Positions 41,356 to 50,877 are shown, counted from the first letter of the stretch. The stretch: 55,675 bases of DNA from Sphingobacteriia bacterium (GCA_008080835.1 VMDK01000124.1:1-55675), one strand, 5' to 3'. Notes: generated by a model from the sequence alone, not told the origin. Numbers and translations: made by a program.

Positions 41356-44300
41356 CTAGCGGTTGATCGCGTTGAAATACTCCCGCACCTTTTGCTTGTA
41401 GTAAGAGTTTAGGTCAGGTGGCAAGCTTCGGAGCAATTCCTGCTCTTTCTCTTTTTGTTTCAAATACTCTTCGATCGACGGCGGTAGCTCACGCTGGAAT
41501 TCTTGTCCTTCCTTGGACTTGCGTTGTTCGTCCTTCTCCTGCTCACGCTCCGCTTTTTCATGCTCTAAAAGACGGGTCAGGATCTCCTGTTGTCGTTCCA
41601 GAACTTGCTGACTCAAGCGCTTGTTATAAAGGTCCTGCTCCAGGTCATCCATTAGCTGTTCTGTCTGTCCGAGATTCCCGAGCTTTTTGCCCTTTCCTTC
41701 TTTTTCCAACTGAGCCTTGATGTCACGAAGTTTCTTCCGTATCGCAGCCTGCATTGCTGCGGCTTCTGCAAATTCTTTACTTCCGGGTTTCCCTTGTCCG
41801 CCCTGCTTCATACCCTGATTCATCTCCTCGAGTTGCTTCTTTAGCGATTCCTGCATTTGCCGTAGTGACTTCATCTTCTGTCCGGAACCGGACTTCTGAT
41901 TGGATCCCGGATTCTTGCAACTTCCTGCTCCTTGTTTGTTGGATTGCATCTGCTGTTGCATTTGCTCCAGACTTTCGCTGAGCATCAAGGCGAGATTGTT
42001 CAAGCTGGTCATTACATACTGCTGGTTCATGACCACCTTATTTGTGCGTCTTTCTCCCAATTCAGCCATGGTCTTGTCCATGTGCTCATTGACCTTACCG
42101 ATCTCCTTATTGATGAAATGTTCGATCTGCTTGACACGCTTGCTCAAGCTGAACAAACTGTCCTCGATCATTCTCGTATCGTCCTTGATCTTCTTTTGGA
42201 TCTGCCCCATTTCCACATAGCGCGGATTGTAATTCCGCGTGGTCTTGAACTCTTCCATCAGATCCTCCTGATCCTTGGAAACCTGGACCAGATTCTCGAG
42301 AATTTCCCGAAGGGTATTGTAGTCCTCACCTTCTTGTTGTTGCATGGCCTGCTCCATTTGCTCCTGCAGGTCCTGCGACATCTCCTTCATCCCGTCCGCG
42401 GCATCCTCTTGCTTCTGAGATGCATCGTCGCGTTTATTCTTGCCCAGATCTTTTTGGCTCTCCTTTAGGTCTTTCTGGACCTCTTCGTGCTTATCCTTTG
42501 GTTTTTCAGTGTCGAGTGGAAGCGGTCGTTCCAGATCCTTGTTCTTCTTCTCAATATCGTCGATGTCCTTTTTGACCTTGTCGAATTCCTTGTTCAGCTC
42601 TTCCTGTTTCTTATCGAGCTCTTCTTTTGCATTCTCTTTGTTCTTGGTCTCTTCACTGAGCTCCTTTTGCTTCTTGGCCAGCTTGTCAAGCTTCTCTACG
42701 GTCTCATTCACCTTTTTCTCCAACTGCAATTGCTTGAGTTGCTCGAGCATCCGATCCATTTGCTTGCTGATCTCCTTATCGGAGAAATCGAGCTCGTCCA
42801 GTTTCTCCATGAGCTCGTCTTTCTTGTTTTGCTGCATGAGCTCCTCGATCTGCTCCATCAGCTCTTTCATCTCCTCGTCCATCACCTTTTCGAACAGATC
42901 CTGCAGTTCTTCCTGCTTTTGTGCGATCTCTTCGTCGAGTTGCTTGAATTCGGATTCGCGTGTGTTATTGAGTTTGTTCTGGTCGAGGATATTCTGCATG
43001 TCCTGTTGCAGTTTTTTATGGTCCTCCAGTAGTTCCTTGACCTTCTTTTTCTCCTCCCAGGTCAGCTGCTTTTTCTCAGTCATCTTGCGCTCGAGATCTT
43101 CGAGCTCGCGATTCATCGCGTTGATACTTTTTTTGCTGTCCTTGATATCGGATTTGATCTCTTCGTTGGTCTTTTCAGTCAACGCATTCAAGTCATCCAA
43201 CGATGGTGCTTCGAAGATCTGCGACTTGGATCTGGCGCTCTTTGCGCCATTTACCCGATCGTTGTCCCACACCTCGAAATAGTACTCGATCTTGTCGCTG
43301 GCTTGTATGTTCAAGTCAGATAGGTTCCAGTAGTGGTAATAGCTCTGCACATTCGATCCTCGATTGATATGCATCACTTCGCTCTTCTCTCCTGCCTGCA
43401 CTTTTGCCTCATCATCACTTTTGAGGAATCGATATTTGAACAAGAGCTTGCTGAATCCATAGTCGTCACGGATCTCTCCCAAGAGGTATTTGATCTTAGT
43501 TCGACTGGAATCGGCCTTTTCCTCCATCGTGATCTGGGGGAAATTATCCGGGATCACCTGTACATTGAATTCCAATGAATCTCCTTTGGGAATGTTGTCA
43601 TTCCCGGTGCGAACCCGAACTCGCTTGTTATCGAGGAACTGAAGATCCAGTGAATACATATCCTCCTTTCGAGGTACTTTTTTGATCTCCGAATCGGCGA
43701 TCACATCCATGTACTGTGCGTTGCGCGCATTGAACTCCCAACGGATCTTTGTTCCGGCCGGAACTTGCAGGTCTACAGCGTTGTCGAGCTTCTCATCGGT
43801 GAGTGCCGTATAATCCGGATAGTCAAGAAACGCCTTGAAATCCAATAATGCCGGACGGGCAAGCACATCAAGTGTAAACCATTCGCTCAAAAAGCCCTCC
43901 GCCTCGAAACGCAGGTTCACATCATCAGAAAGACGCTTGATCGTATGGACGAATTCACCGGGTGACCTGCTCTTCATCTTGAAAGGATAACCTTCCAGCT
44001 CTACGTATACTTCCGATGGTATCACCTCGCCTTCTGTTCGAAGGGTCAACGTGTAATCTTCATTCTGCACTGCCTTCAGATCCGACTCGTCTAAAACGAA
44101 TCGGAAAGGAGCTTGTGGAATGAACTCTTCGTTGTATTGTACAATGCGGCGGGTGGAATCGGAGAATCCCGGCGCCACCAGGATAACCAGAAACAGAACT
44201 GCCAGTGGTATGAGGGCATATTTGAGGTATCTGACATTTGAACGCAGATCTACCGCTTGTTGAAATGGGATTGGGCGCAACTGCTCCGTTTTCTGTCGGA

Positions 44301-44691
44301 TGGCTGCGCGCAGGAGTTCGTTGTGCTGAGCAGCTTCACTTTCTTCAAGCTGCAATGTGTTCAGAAGCTTGTCTTTGATCTCAGGGAAGTGTTTCCCGAT
44401 GATCACCGCTGCCTGTTTATGATCGATGCGATTCCCCAGTCGGTACAGTTGCAATACAGGAACCACCACATACTTGAAAAGGATGGCCAGACTGAAGATC
44501 AGGAATGCAAAGAACAACCCCGTCCTGACGGTAGTGTTAAATCGACCAATGTATTCCAGGAAAGAAGTCAGAAAGAACAAACTCACCGCTCCTGCAGTGA
44601 ACCATATAAGTCCACGTAGCAATTTGTTCTTGTAATACTTTCGGGTGAAAGCATCCAACTTCTGCAATATGATCTCTTTTCCCGTTGTCAA
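41356..44691 (-). CDS. DUF4175-family large coiled-coil membrane protein
   Basis: A protein of about 1,111 residues with three N-terminal membrane helices (LIWFTAGAVSLFFLTSFLEY, LFFAFLIFSLAILFKYVVVP and LIPLAVLFLVILVAPGF), a beta-rich periplasmic region (about 190-490) and an unusually long glutamate/lysine/glutamine coiled coil (about 500-1090). TTG at 44691 (TTGKEIILQKLDAFTRKYYK) fits relatives. The longer frame from 44730 begins with an improbable leader. DUF4175 proteins are conserved in Bacteroidota and of unknown role. The gene abuts the SPOR-like gene before it, suggesting joint envelope function. Confidence 0.85.
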   Translation of the reverse strand: MTTGKEIILQKLDAFTRKYYKNKLLRGLIWFTAGAVSLFFLTSFLEYIGRFNTTVRTGLFFAFLIFSLAILFKYVVVPVLQLYRLGNRIDHKQAAVIIGKHFPEIKDKLLNTLQLEESEAAQHNELLRAAIRQKTEQLRPIPFQQAVDLRSNVRYLKYALIPLAVLFLVILVAPGFSDSTRRIVQYNEEFIPQAPFRFVLDESDLKAVQNEDYTLTLRTEGEVIPSEVYVELEGYPFKMKSRSPGEFVHTIKRLSDDVNLRFEAEGFLSEWFTLDVLARPALLDFKAFLDYPDYTALTDEKLDNAVDLQVPAGTKIRWEFNARNAQYMDVIADSEIKKVPRKEDMYSLDLQFLDNKRVRVRTGNDNIPKGDSLEFNVQVIPDNFPQITMEEKADSSRTKIKYLLGEIRDDYGFSKLLFKYRFLKSDDEAKVQAGEKSEVMHINRGSNVQSYYHYWNLSDLNIQASDKIEYYFEVWDNDRVNGAKSARSKSQIFEAPSLDDLNALTEKTNEEIKSDIKDSKKSINAMNRELEDLERKMTEKKQLTWEEKKKVKELLEDHKKLQQDMQNILDQNKLNNTRESEFKQLDEEIAQKQEELQDLFEKVMDEEMKELMEQIEELMQQNKKDELMEKLDELDFSDKEISKQMDRMLEQLKQLQLEKKVNETVEKLDKLAKKQKELSEETKNKENAKEELDKKQEELNKEFDKVKKDIDDIEKKNKDLERPLPLDTEKPKDKHEEVQKDLKESQKDLGKNKRDDASQKQEDAADGMKEMSQDLQEQMEQAMQQQEGEDYNTLREILENLVQVSKDQEDLMEEFKTTRNYNPRYVEMGQIQKKIKDDTRMIEDSLFSLSKRVKQIEHFINKEIGKVNEHMDKTMAELGERRTNKVVMNQQYVMTSLNNLALMLSESLEQMQQQMQSNKQGAGSCKNPGSNQKSGSGQKMKSLRQMQESLKKQLEEMNQGMKQGGQGKPGSKEFAEAAAMQAAIRKKLRDIKAQLEKEGKGKKLGNLGQTEQLMDDLEQDLYNKRLSQQVLERQQEILTRLLEHEKAEREQEKDEQRKSKEGQEFQRELPPSIEEYLKQKEKEQELLRSLPPDLNSYYKQKVREYFNAINR

Positions 44692-44730
44692 TGTTCTTTC
44701 TACTGTTGTTCTAACGCGGCATGACCGCAA

Positions 44731-45327
44731 TTATTTCGCGGCCTGAACTGCTTGAAGCGCTTCTTTGTATGTCACCAATTCGCCGTTGATCCTACCAACG
44801 ATGAACGCTTGTTCAAAGCCGATGTTCTTGAGATCACTCTCGAAGAGCAAAGCTTTTTTAAACGAACGAAATCTTCCAAGAAGAAGTTTGGTATTTCCGT
44901 CATACTTCTCCTGCCGCAGATTTGCCAGGTTCGCCAGGTACCGATCAAGATCGAAATCATTGAACGACCCCAATTGAACTTCAAAAAACACGCCATTTAG
45001 GTCTTCGGAGTTCTCACTCAGTATCTCATTGTCCCGACGCAATTCCGAATTCGAAATTATCAGACTATCCAGTTTCATCTGCAAGTTTTCGGTGCGCTGC
45101 GTCAAACTATCGATGACCTGCAGTCCAGTGGCTGACGAATCATTCACAGTGTCGGTGCGACTGCCAATTAATCCCCAAACCACGGCAACAAGTAAAAGCA
45201 ATCCTAAGGAGACACTTCCGATCTGCCAATTTCTCGTGCGTTTACGGTACTGATCAAGTTCCTTTTTGACGTACTCCGACTGGCGTTCGGCTTCTATGTC
45301 CCCTTCAAGTTTGAATTTGCTGGTCAT
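44731..45327 (-). CDS. Membrane-anchored protein with SPOR-like C-terminal domain
   Basis: A 198-residue protein with a charged cytoplasmic N-terminus, one membrane helix (WQIGSVSLGLLLLVAVVWGL, about 34-54), a short coiled coil (DSLTQRTENLQMKLDSLIIS) and a C-terminal domain (about 112-198) with VFFEVQLGSFNDFDLDRYLA, LLLGRFRSFKKALLFESDLK and AFIVGRINGELVTYKEAL. This resembles the SPOR fold, which binds denuded peptidoglycan at division sites. The domain call is from pattern only. Stop and start abut the DUF4175 frame, so they form a two-gene operon. Confidence 0.72.
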   Translation of the reverse strand: MTSKFKLEGDIEAERQSEYVKKELDQYRKRTRNWQIGSVSLGLLLLVAVVWGLIGSRTDTVNDSSATGLQVIDSLTQRTENLQMKLDSLIISNSELRRDNEILSENSEDLNGVFFEVQLGSFNDFDLDRYLANLANLRQEKYDGNTKLLLGRFRSFKKALLFESDLKNIGFEQAFIVGRINGELVTYKEALQAVQAAK

Positions 45328-45508
45328 GCGGTCTCAACCGACTCAGTGATCACTCGGAAATTCCTGTGCTCACTGATGTCAGGAGCAATATTAGTGCTAA
45401 TTTCGTGTTACTCAATTACATGTGGAGACAACGTGGATGGAAGTGACAAATACTCCATCTTTTGTTGATCAGTATGTACATCGTTCAAACAGACAAATCA
45501 TCTGACAT

Positions 45509-46912
45509 TTGGCAAGAAATCGTCATTACGGCCGTCTGATCGAGGATCTTGAGATCATCAGTGCCGGCGCGGAAGGAAAGAGTATAGGACGCTGGAACGA
45601 CAAGGTCGTTTTCGTGAATTACGGGGCACCCGGAGATGTTGCTGATGTCAAGGTCATCGCTAGAAAACGCAAATACCTCATCGGTGAGATCGTCAACTTG
45701 AAAAAGCGTTCGAAGCTTCGAACTGAACCAAAGTGTGCGCATTTTGGGCTTTGCGGAGGATGCAAATGGCAACATCTGACATACGAAGCTCAACTCAAAC
45801 TGAAGGCTCAGCAAGTCACAGATTCATTCCAGCGTATTGGCAAATTGGACTTCCCGGAACCCGGAGCCATTCTCGGGTCGGAGGAGACCTTTCAATACAG
45901 GAACAAGATGGAGTATACCTTCAGTGCCAGCCGATGGATACTTCAGGAAGAAGCGGATAAAGGCGATGCCATCGATAAAGACGCAGTCGGATTTCACATT
46001 CCGGGTCGCTACGATAAAGTCTTGCACATCGATACGTGCCACCTACAAAGTGAACCCACCAACGCCGTTCGCAAATGGTTTTACGACGCTGCCAAAGAGC
46101 GAAATCTGTCCTTTTACAATATTCGTGAACATCAGGGTTTGCTGAGAAATCTGATCCTGCGGAACACCATCGACGGACAATGGATGATCATCGTGATCTT
46201 CGGAGAGGAAGATCAGGGAAGGGCTGAACTTCTGGATGCTTTTTGCGAAGATTTTCCCGAGATCGGAAATGTCCTGTATGTCATTAATACCAAGCAGAAC
46301 GATACCATTTACGATCTGGATGTAGAGGTACACAAAGGTCAGGATCACATCATTGAGACCATTGGTGATCGCTCGTTCAAGATCCGCGCAAAATCATTCT
46401 TTCAGACCAACCCACGTCAAGCCAAAACATTGTACGATGTGACCAAAGAATTTGCCAACGTCCAAAAAGGTGAAGTACTGTACGATTTGTACTGCGGAAC
46501 CGGCACGATAGGATTGTATCTATCCGAAAACGCCGGTAAGATCGTTGGAGTGGAAAGTGTCGAACAAGCCATTCAGGATGCCTACGAAAATGCACGAATG
46601 AATGGAGTGGAGAACACCGCTTTTGAAGTTGGTGACATGCGCAAGGTGTTCGATTCCGGTTTTATCGAAAAGCATGGAGCACCTCATGTGATCGTGACCG
46701 ATCCACCGAGAAGCGGAATGCACAAGGATGTGGTGGACCAGATCAATAAGTCCGGAGCTGATCGGGTTGTGTATGTGAGTTGCAACGTGGCCACTCAGGC
46801 CCGTGATCTGGATCTGATGCGAGATCATTATCGCATTGTAAAAGTGCAACCTGTCGACATGTTCCCACATACGCATCACGTGGAAAATGTGGTACTCTTG
46901 CAAAAGATCTAA
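45509..46912 (+). CDS. rlmD: 23S rRNA (uracil-5-)-methyltransferase RlmD/RumA-type
   Basis: A 467-residue SAM-dependent methyltransferase modifying uracil-1939-type positions in 23S rRNA. It has a TRAM domain (about 8-62), four iron-sulfur cysteines (PKCAHFGLCGGCKWQHL and HIDTCHL), the SAM motif LYDLYCGTGTIGLYLSENAG, DPPRSGMHKDVVDQI and the nucleophile cysteine in YVSCNVATQARDL. The start is TTG at 45509, the first possible in frame after a stop. It is 10 bases upstream of the next gene. Confidence 0.92.
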   Translation: MARNRHYGRLIEDLEIISAGAEGKSIGRWNDKVVFVNYGAPGDVADVKVIARKRKYLIGEIVNLKKRSKLRTEPKCAHFGLCGGCKWQHLTYEAQLKLKAQQVTDSFQRIGKLDFPEPGAILGSEETFQYRNKMEYTFSASRWILQEEADKGDAIDKDAVGFHIPGRYDKVLHIDTCHLQSEPTNAVRKWFYDAAKERNLSFYNIREHQGLLRNLILRNTIDGQWMIIVIFGEEDQGRAELLDAFCEDFPEIGNVLYVINTKQNDTIYDLDVEVHKGQDHIIETIGDRSFKIRAKSFFQTNPRQAKTLYDVTKEFANVQKGEVLYDLYCGTGTIGLYLSENAGKIVGVESVEQAIQDAYENARMNGVENTAFEVGDMRKVFDSGFIEKHGAPHVIVTDPPRSGMHKDVVDQINKSGADRVVYVSCNVATQARDLDLMRDHYRIVKVQPVDMFPHTHHVENVVLLQKI

Positions 46913-46922
46913 AACGAATCTC

Positions 46923-47315
46923 ATGGCTATTTCACAAGAAGATCTACTCAAAGCACTCAAAGCAGACCTCATCGTCTACAAGGAACTGATCCGAGAGACA
47001 TCGGCGGAAATGATCTCGAATGGATATACGTCTTATCCGATCTTCGTAGCCCATGTTGTTCCCCTGGGATTGGGAGAGACCATTGTTGATCGGGAAGAGA
47101 TCGGAACAACATTCAGTATCCGTGCATCGACGCTGGAGGAATTCGTAGAGAAAGGGCTCATCAAAGCCGATCGGACCGATCTGTTCAAACAATCGTTCCG
47201 TGATCCGGCGAAATTCATGAGCGTCTTTCTCATTTCGGAGCGCGGTGGGAATGTGGTGTTCCTTCCGTTTGACAGTGAATCAGAGTCGGACGAACCGAAA
47301 GCCTCACAGAATTGA
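46923..47315 (+). CDS. Conserved Bacteroidota protein of unknown function
   Basis: ATG 46923 gives 130 residues, starting AISQEDLLKALKADLIVYKE. I recognise no domain. It is cytoplasmic, with no signal or membrane segment. Internal motifs GYTSYPIFVAHVVPLGLGE, FSIRASTLEEFVEKGLI and MSVFLISERGGNVVFLPFD look like a conserved compact fold. The longer frame to 46887 overlaps the end of rlmD and is unlikely. It is co-directional with rlmD (10 bases) and the GT2 gene (18 bases), so is probably on one transcript. Confidence 0.75.
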   Translation: MAISQEDLLKALKADLIVYKELIRETSAEMISNGYTSYPIFVAHVVPLGLGETIVDREEIGTTFSIRASTLEEFVEKGLIKADRTDLFKQSFRDPAKFMSVFLISERGGNVVFLPFDSESESDEPKASQN

Positions 47316-47333
47316 TATAGCATTGTAGGTAGA

Positions 47334-48380
47334 ATGAATTCCGACAATTCCACACCGAAAGTCTCCGTAGTTATTCTCAACTACAACACCTCCGGTCTGC
47401 TGGAATTGCTGATCCCTTTTGTTCAAGCGTCTACTTACCAAAACTTCGAGATCGTTGTCATCGACAATGCTTCTTCAGACGACAGTGTGCAAATGCTCGC
47501 TGAAAAATTCGTGGATGTTAAAGTGATCGTTCACGAGGAGAATCTTGGATTTGCAGAAGGTTATAACCGCGGACTTGCTCAATTGGAAACACCGTATTGG
47601 ATCCTGCTCAACAGTGATGTAGAAGTCGATAAGGACTGGATCCAACCGTTGGTTGAAGTGATGGAATCCGACGAGAAGATCGCAGCCACAGGTCCGAAGA
47701 TCCTGGACTATTACAAGCGCGACCACTTCGAATATGCCGGTGCAGCCGGAGGCTATATGGACAAGTGGGCTTATCCTTTTTGTCGAGGTCGCCTTTTTCA
47801 CACCTTGGAAAAGGATGAAGATCAATACGAAGATCGCAGGGAAGTATTTTGGGTGAGTGGGGCAGCATTCATGGTGCGTGCATCGGCTTACCGGGAACTC
47901 GGCGGGCTTGACGCAGTTCTGTTTGCACATATGGAGGAGATCGATCTGTGCTGGAGAATGAAAAATCAAGGCTACCAGGTTTGGATCTGTCCGCAATCAA
48001 AGGTTTATCACATGGGTGGTGGAACTTTGTCGAAGCAAAGCAAGCACAAGTCATTCCTGAACTTCCGCAACAACCTCGCGATCGTAGTGAAGAATGCGCC
48101 GAGGCATAAGTTGTTGAGACATATCTTCATTCGCCTCTGTTTGGATAGCATTGCCGCGGTTCGCTATCTGTTCTCCCCACAATGGAAACATTTCTTTGCC
48201 ATTGTTCATGCGCACTGGGACCTGATCTTCTTTTTTCGAAGGTGGTGGCAAAAACGTCAGGATCTGACGGGACCTTTCGAATTCAGGATACACAAAGGTT
48301 ATTACGGTAAAAGTGTTGTAGAGGAATATTTCCTGAAGGGAAAAAAAACGTTCAACGATCTTCCTGATTCAGATCGATGA
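47334..48380 (+). CDS. Glycosyltransferase family 2 (rhamnosyltransferase-like)
   Basis: A 348-residue inverting GT-A enzyme. It starts with VSVVILNYNTSGLLELLIPF, then VVIDNASSDDSVQML, the donor-binding LNSDVEVDKDWIQPL (DxD-like NSDVE), and ends the catalytic region with LFAHMEEIDLCWRMKNQGY. The C-terminal hydrophobic/aromatic stretch may bind the membrane. It resembles rhamnosyl/glycosyltransferases of O-antigen assembly; donor unknown. Its last 29 bases overlap the end of the convergent aroQ gene. Confidence 0.9.
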   Translation: MNSDNSTPKVSVVILNYNTSGLLELLIPFVQASTYQNFEIVVIDNASSDDSVQMLAEKFVDVKVIVHEENLGFAEGYNRGLAQLETPYWILLNSDVEVDKDWIQPLVEVMESDEKIAATGPKILDYYKRDHFEYAGAAGGYMDKWAYPFCRGRLFHTLEKDEDQYEDRREVFWVSGAAFMVRASAYRELGGLDAVLFAHMEEIDLCWRMKNQGYQVWICPQSKVYHMGGGTLSKQSKHKSFLNFRNNLAIVVKNAPRHKLLRHIFIRLCLDSIAAVRYLFSPQWKHFFAIVHAHWDLIFFFRRWWQKRQDLTGPFEFRIHKGYYGKSVVEEYFLKGKKTFNDLPDSDR

Positions 48381-48786
48381 GAAAACGCAAGGCTAATTCA
48401 TAGCCTTTGATCCCTAAGCCAAACAAATAGCCTGTACAGTACTTAGCAAGGAGGTCGGTATGTCGCTCTTCCTCACGTCGGTATATGTTTGAAATATGTA
48501 CTCCGACAACCGGGATCTCAACCGCTGCGACCGCATCGGCGATGGCAATGGAGGTGTGGCTATATGCCGCAGCATTTAGAATGATTCCGTCGCATTTTTT
48601 GCGAAGGTCCTGTATGATATTCACAAGCTCACCCTCGACATTGCTCTGGAAATAACTGATCTCCACATCAGCAAAAGATGATTTGAGTTCATCGAGTACA
48701 TCGCTGAATGTGCGACTTCCGTAGATATCGGGTTCTCGCTCTCCAAGCAGATTCAAGTTAGGTCCGTTAACGATCGCAAAGTGCAT
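48352..48786 (-). CDS. aroQ: 3-Dehydroquinate dehydratase, type II
   Basis: A 144-residue shikimate-pathway enzyme. ATG 48786 starts MHFAIVNGPNLNLLGEREPD and is the family start; the frame extending to 49017 crosses the purF promoter and is not real. Catalytic features are the tyrosine in PDIYGSRTF, NAAAYSHTSIAIADA with the conserved histidine, and VGVHISNIYRREEER. The protein is dodecameric in known members. It is divergent from purF and overlaps the GT2 gene at its 3' end by 29 bases. Confidence 0.95.
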   Translation of the reverse strand: MHFAIVNGPNLNLLGEREPDIYGSRTFSDVLDELKSSFADVEISYFQSNVEGELVNIIQDLRKKCDGIILNAAAYSHTSIAIADAVAAVEIPVVGVHISNIYRREEERHTDLLAKYCTGYLFGLGIKGYELALRFLIDLNQEDR

Positions 48787-48823
48787 CGCACAAATATCAT
48801 ATACTCTGAGCAACTTGTGATTC

Positions 48824-48852
48824 TTGCATCGGAAAGTAAATGAGTAAATTTG
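48824..48852 (+). promoter_or_regulatory. Promoter of purF
   Basis: TTG at 48824-48826 and TAAATTTG at 48845-48852 are 18 bases apart. The TTG of the -7 box is also the first start codon of the long purF frame, so translation must start later, at ATG 48871. Confidence 0.65.
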
Positions 48853-48870
48853 CGTGCTCAATCCGATTCG

Positions 48871-50757
48871 ATGAGCGATCCGATCAAGCACGAATGTGGC
48901 GTTGTTTTCCTTCGCCTCCGCAAACCACTCGAATATTACCAGGAGAAGTATGGCTCTGCCCTTTACGGTATCCGAAAGCTTCAACTGATCATGGCCAAAC
49001 AGCTCAATCGTGGGCAAGATGGCGCCGGTATCGGTGTGGTTAAACTAAACCCCGAATTTGGCCGCCGTTACATTGCCCGTAAGCGAAGCAATGACAAGAA
49101 TGCGGTAGCCAACATCTTCGAATCTGTTCTGGAATCGTACAAGAATCTGGATGAAGCCAAGGTCAACGACACGGAGTGGCTCAAAGCGAATTTCCCATAT
49201 GCAGGGGAGCTATTGCTGGGTCATCTGCGCTATGGAACTCATGGCAAAAACAGCATTGAGAACATTCATCCGTTCCTGCGTCAAAACAACTGGATGAGCC
49301 GGAACCTGGTGATCGCAGGGAATTACAACGTGACCAATATCGATGAGCTCTTCAACCTGCTCATTGATCTGGGTCAGCAGCCAAAGGAAAAATCGGATAA
49401 CGTGACCATGCTCGAGAAGATCGGTCACTTCCTGGATGAAGAGAACTCCAAACTCCTGCACGAATACCGCAAGGAGGATCTTGACAACGCGAGCATCGCG
49501 AATAAGATCAAAGAGAACATGGACATTCAGGATATCCTGATCAACTCGTTCCGTAACATCGATGGTGGATACCACATGGTAGGAATGATCGGTGATGGAA
49601 ATGCATTTGTGACTCGAGATCCATGGGGGATCCGCCCTTCCTATTACTACGAAGACGAAGAAGTCGTGGTGGTCGCTTCCGAGCGTCCTGCGATCATGAC
49701 AGCCTTCAACCTGGAGCTGAGCGACATCCGAGAATTGAAGCTTGGTCACGCACTCATTGTGAAACGAAACGGTGAGATGAGCGAGGTGAAGATCCGAGAA
49801 GAACGGGAACGCAAGAGCTGTTCATTTGAACGTATCTATTTCTCTCGTGGCAGCGACATCAACATCCATGAAGAGCGCAAGGAACTTGGCCGTCATTTGG
49901 CAAAGGACATTCTGAAGAAGATCGAGTTTGATGTTCGCCCGGTCGTATTCTCCTATATCCCGAATACGGCTTCAACTTGTTTTTACGGAGTGGTAGATGG
50001 CATCTACCGTTATCTCGACAAGTATAAAATGGAGGCCATCCTCAAATTGAAGGACCTCCAACCAGAAAAGCTCAAGGAGATACTTGCTATCAAGATCCGA
50101 CGAGAGAAGATCTTGGTCAAGGACGTCAAGATGCGCACGTTCATCACACAAGATGAGGATCGGGAGGATATGGTAGGGCACGTATATGATGTGACCTACG
50201 GTGTTTCGAAGCTCGGTGACACGTTGGTTGTTGTTGACGATAGTATTGTCCGAGGAACCACACTCAAGACAAGCATTTTGCGGATCCTGGATCGCTTGAA
50301 TCCAAAGAAAGTGATCGTGGCCAGTAGTGCTCCTATCATCAAATATCCGGATTGCTACGGGATCGACATGAGTCGTATGAATGAGTTCGTAGCCTTCCGC
50401 GCTTTGTTGTCGTTACTCAAGAAAACGGACCAGGAGTACAAGCTCAAGGAAGTGTACGAAGAGTGCAAGCGACAACTGAGCCTACCTGACGACGAAGTAC
50501 GAAACGCTGTGAAGGATCTCTATGCCCTGTTCACGGATGAAGAACTCGTTCAGGAGATCGCAAAACTCGTTACACCTGAGGGCATGAAGGCAGATGTCGA
50601 GATCGTGTATCAAAGTGTCGAGAATCTGCATAAATCCTGCCCACGTCACAAAGGCGACTGGTACTTCACGGGCGATTTCCCAACACCGGGAGGTATGCGA
50701 GTAGTGAACAGGTCCTTCATTTATTACATGGAGGGGAATAAAGCGAGAGCGTACTAG
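48871..50757 (+). CDS. purF: Amidophosphoribosyltransferase, long form
   Basis: The first committed enzyme of purine synthesis, making phosphoribosylamine from PRPP and glutamine. ATG 48871 starts MSDPIKHECGVVF; the nucleophile is likely Cys9 after removal of a short propeptide. The class II amidotransferase domain contains NRGQDGAGIGVV and LGHLRYGTHG. The PRTase loop is VVVDDSIVRGTTLKTSIL near the middle-to-late part. At 628 residues it is about 120 longer than the 505-residue E. coli enzyme, a form seen in Bacteroidota. The ending CPRHKGDWYFTGDFPTPGG has a possible extra metal or cysteine site. Confidence 0.9.
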   Translation: MSDPIKHECGVVFLRLRKPLEYYQEKYGSALYGIRKLQLIMAKQLNRGQDGAGIGVVKLNPEFGRRYIARKRSNDKNAVANIFESVLESYKNLDEAKVNDTEWLKANFPYAGELLLGHLRYGTHGKNSIENIHPFLRQNNWMSRNLVIAGNYNVTNIDELFNLLIDLGQQPKEKSDNVTMLEKIGHFLDEENSKLLHEYRKEDLDNASIANKIKENMDIQDILINSFRNIDGGYHMVGMIGDGNAFVTRDPWGIRPSYYYEDEEVVVVASERPAIMTAFNLELSDIRELKLGHALIVKRNGEMSEVKIREERERKSCSFERIYFSRGSDINIHEERKELGRHLAKDILKKIEFDVRPVVFSYIPNTASTCFYGVVDGIYRYLDKYKMEAILKLKDLQPEKLKEILAIKIRREKILVKDVKMRTFITQDEDREDMVGHVYDVTYGVSKLGDTLVVVDDSIVRGTTLKTSILRILDRLNPKKVIVASSAPIIKYPDCYGIDMSRMNEFVAFRALLSLLKKTDQEYKLKEVYEECKRQLSLPDDEVRNAVKDLYALFTDEELVQEIAKLVTPEGMKADVEIVYQSVENLHKSCPRHKGDWYFTGDFPTPGGMRVVNRSFIYYMEGNKARAY

Positions 50758-50877
50758 AACAGATTCGGGCATCGGTCCATACACTGGAATCTTCTACAGT
50801 CAAAAGTGGCGTTTCACTGGTATTGAACATTTGGCGTTATATTGCCTTTTTGGTGTGATGCCGATGACTTGATCCCA

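Noticed and set aside
42440-43282. Ser/Phe-rich plus-strand frame of 280 residues
   Set aside because: It is the complement of the Glu/Lys/Gln coiled coil of the DUF4175 gene; its composition is explained by that.
48787-49017. Longer aroQ start
   Set aside because: It would add 77 residues unlike any relative and read across the purF promoter; MHFAIVNGPNLN is the standard start.
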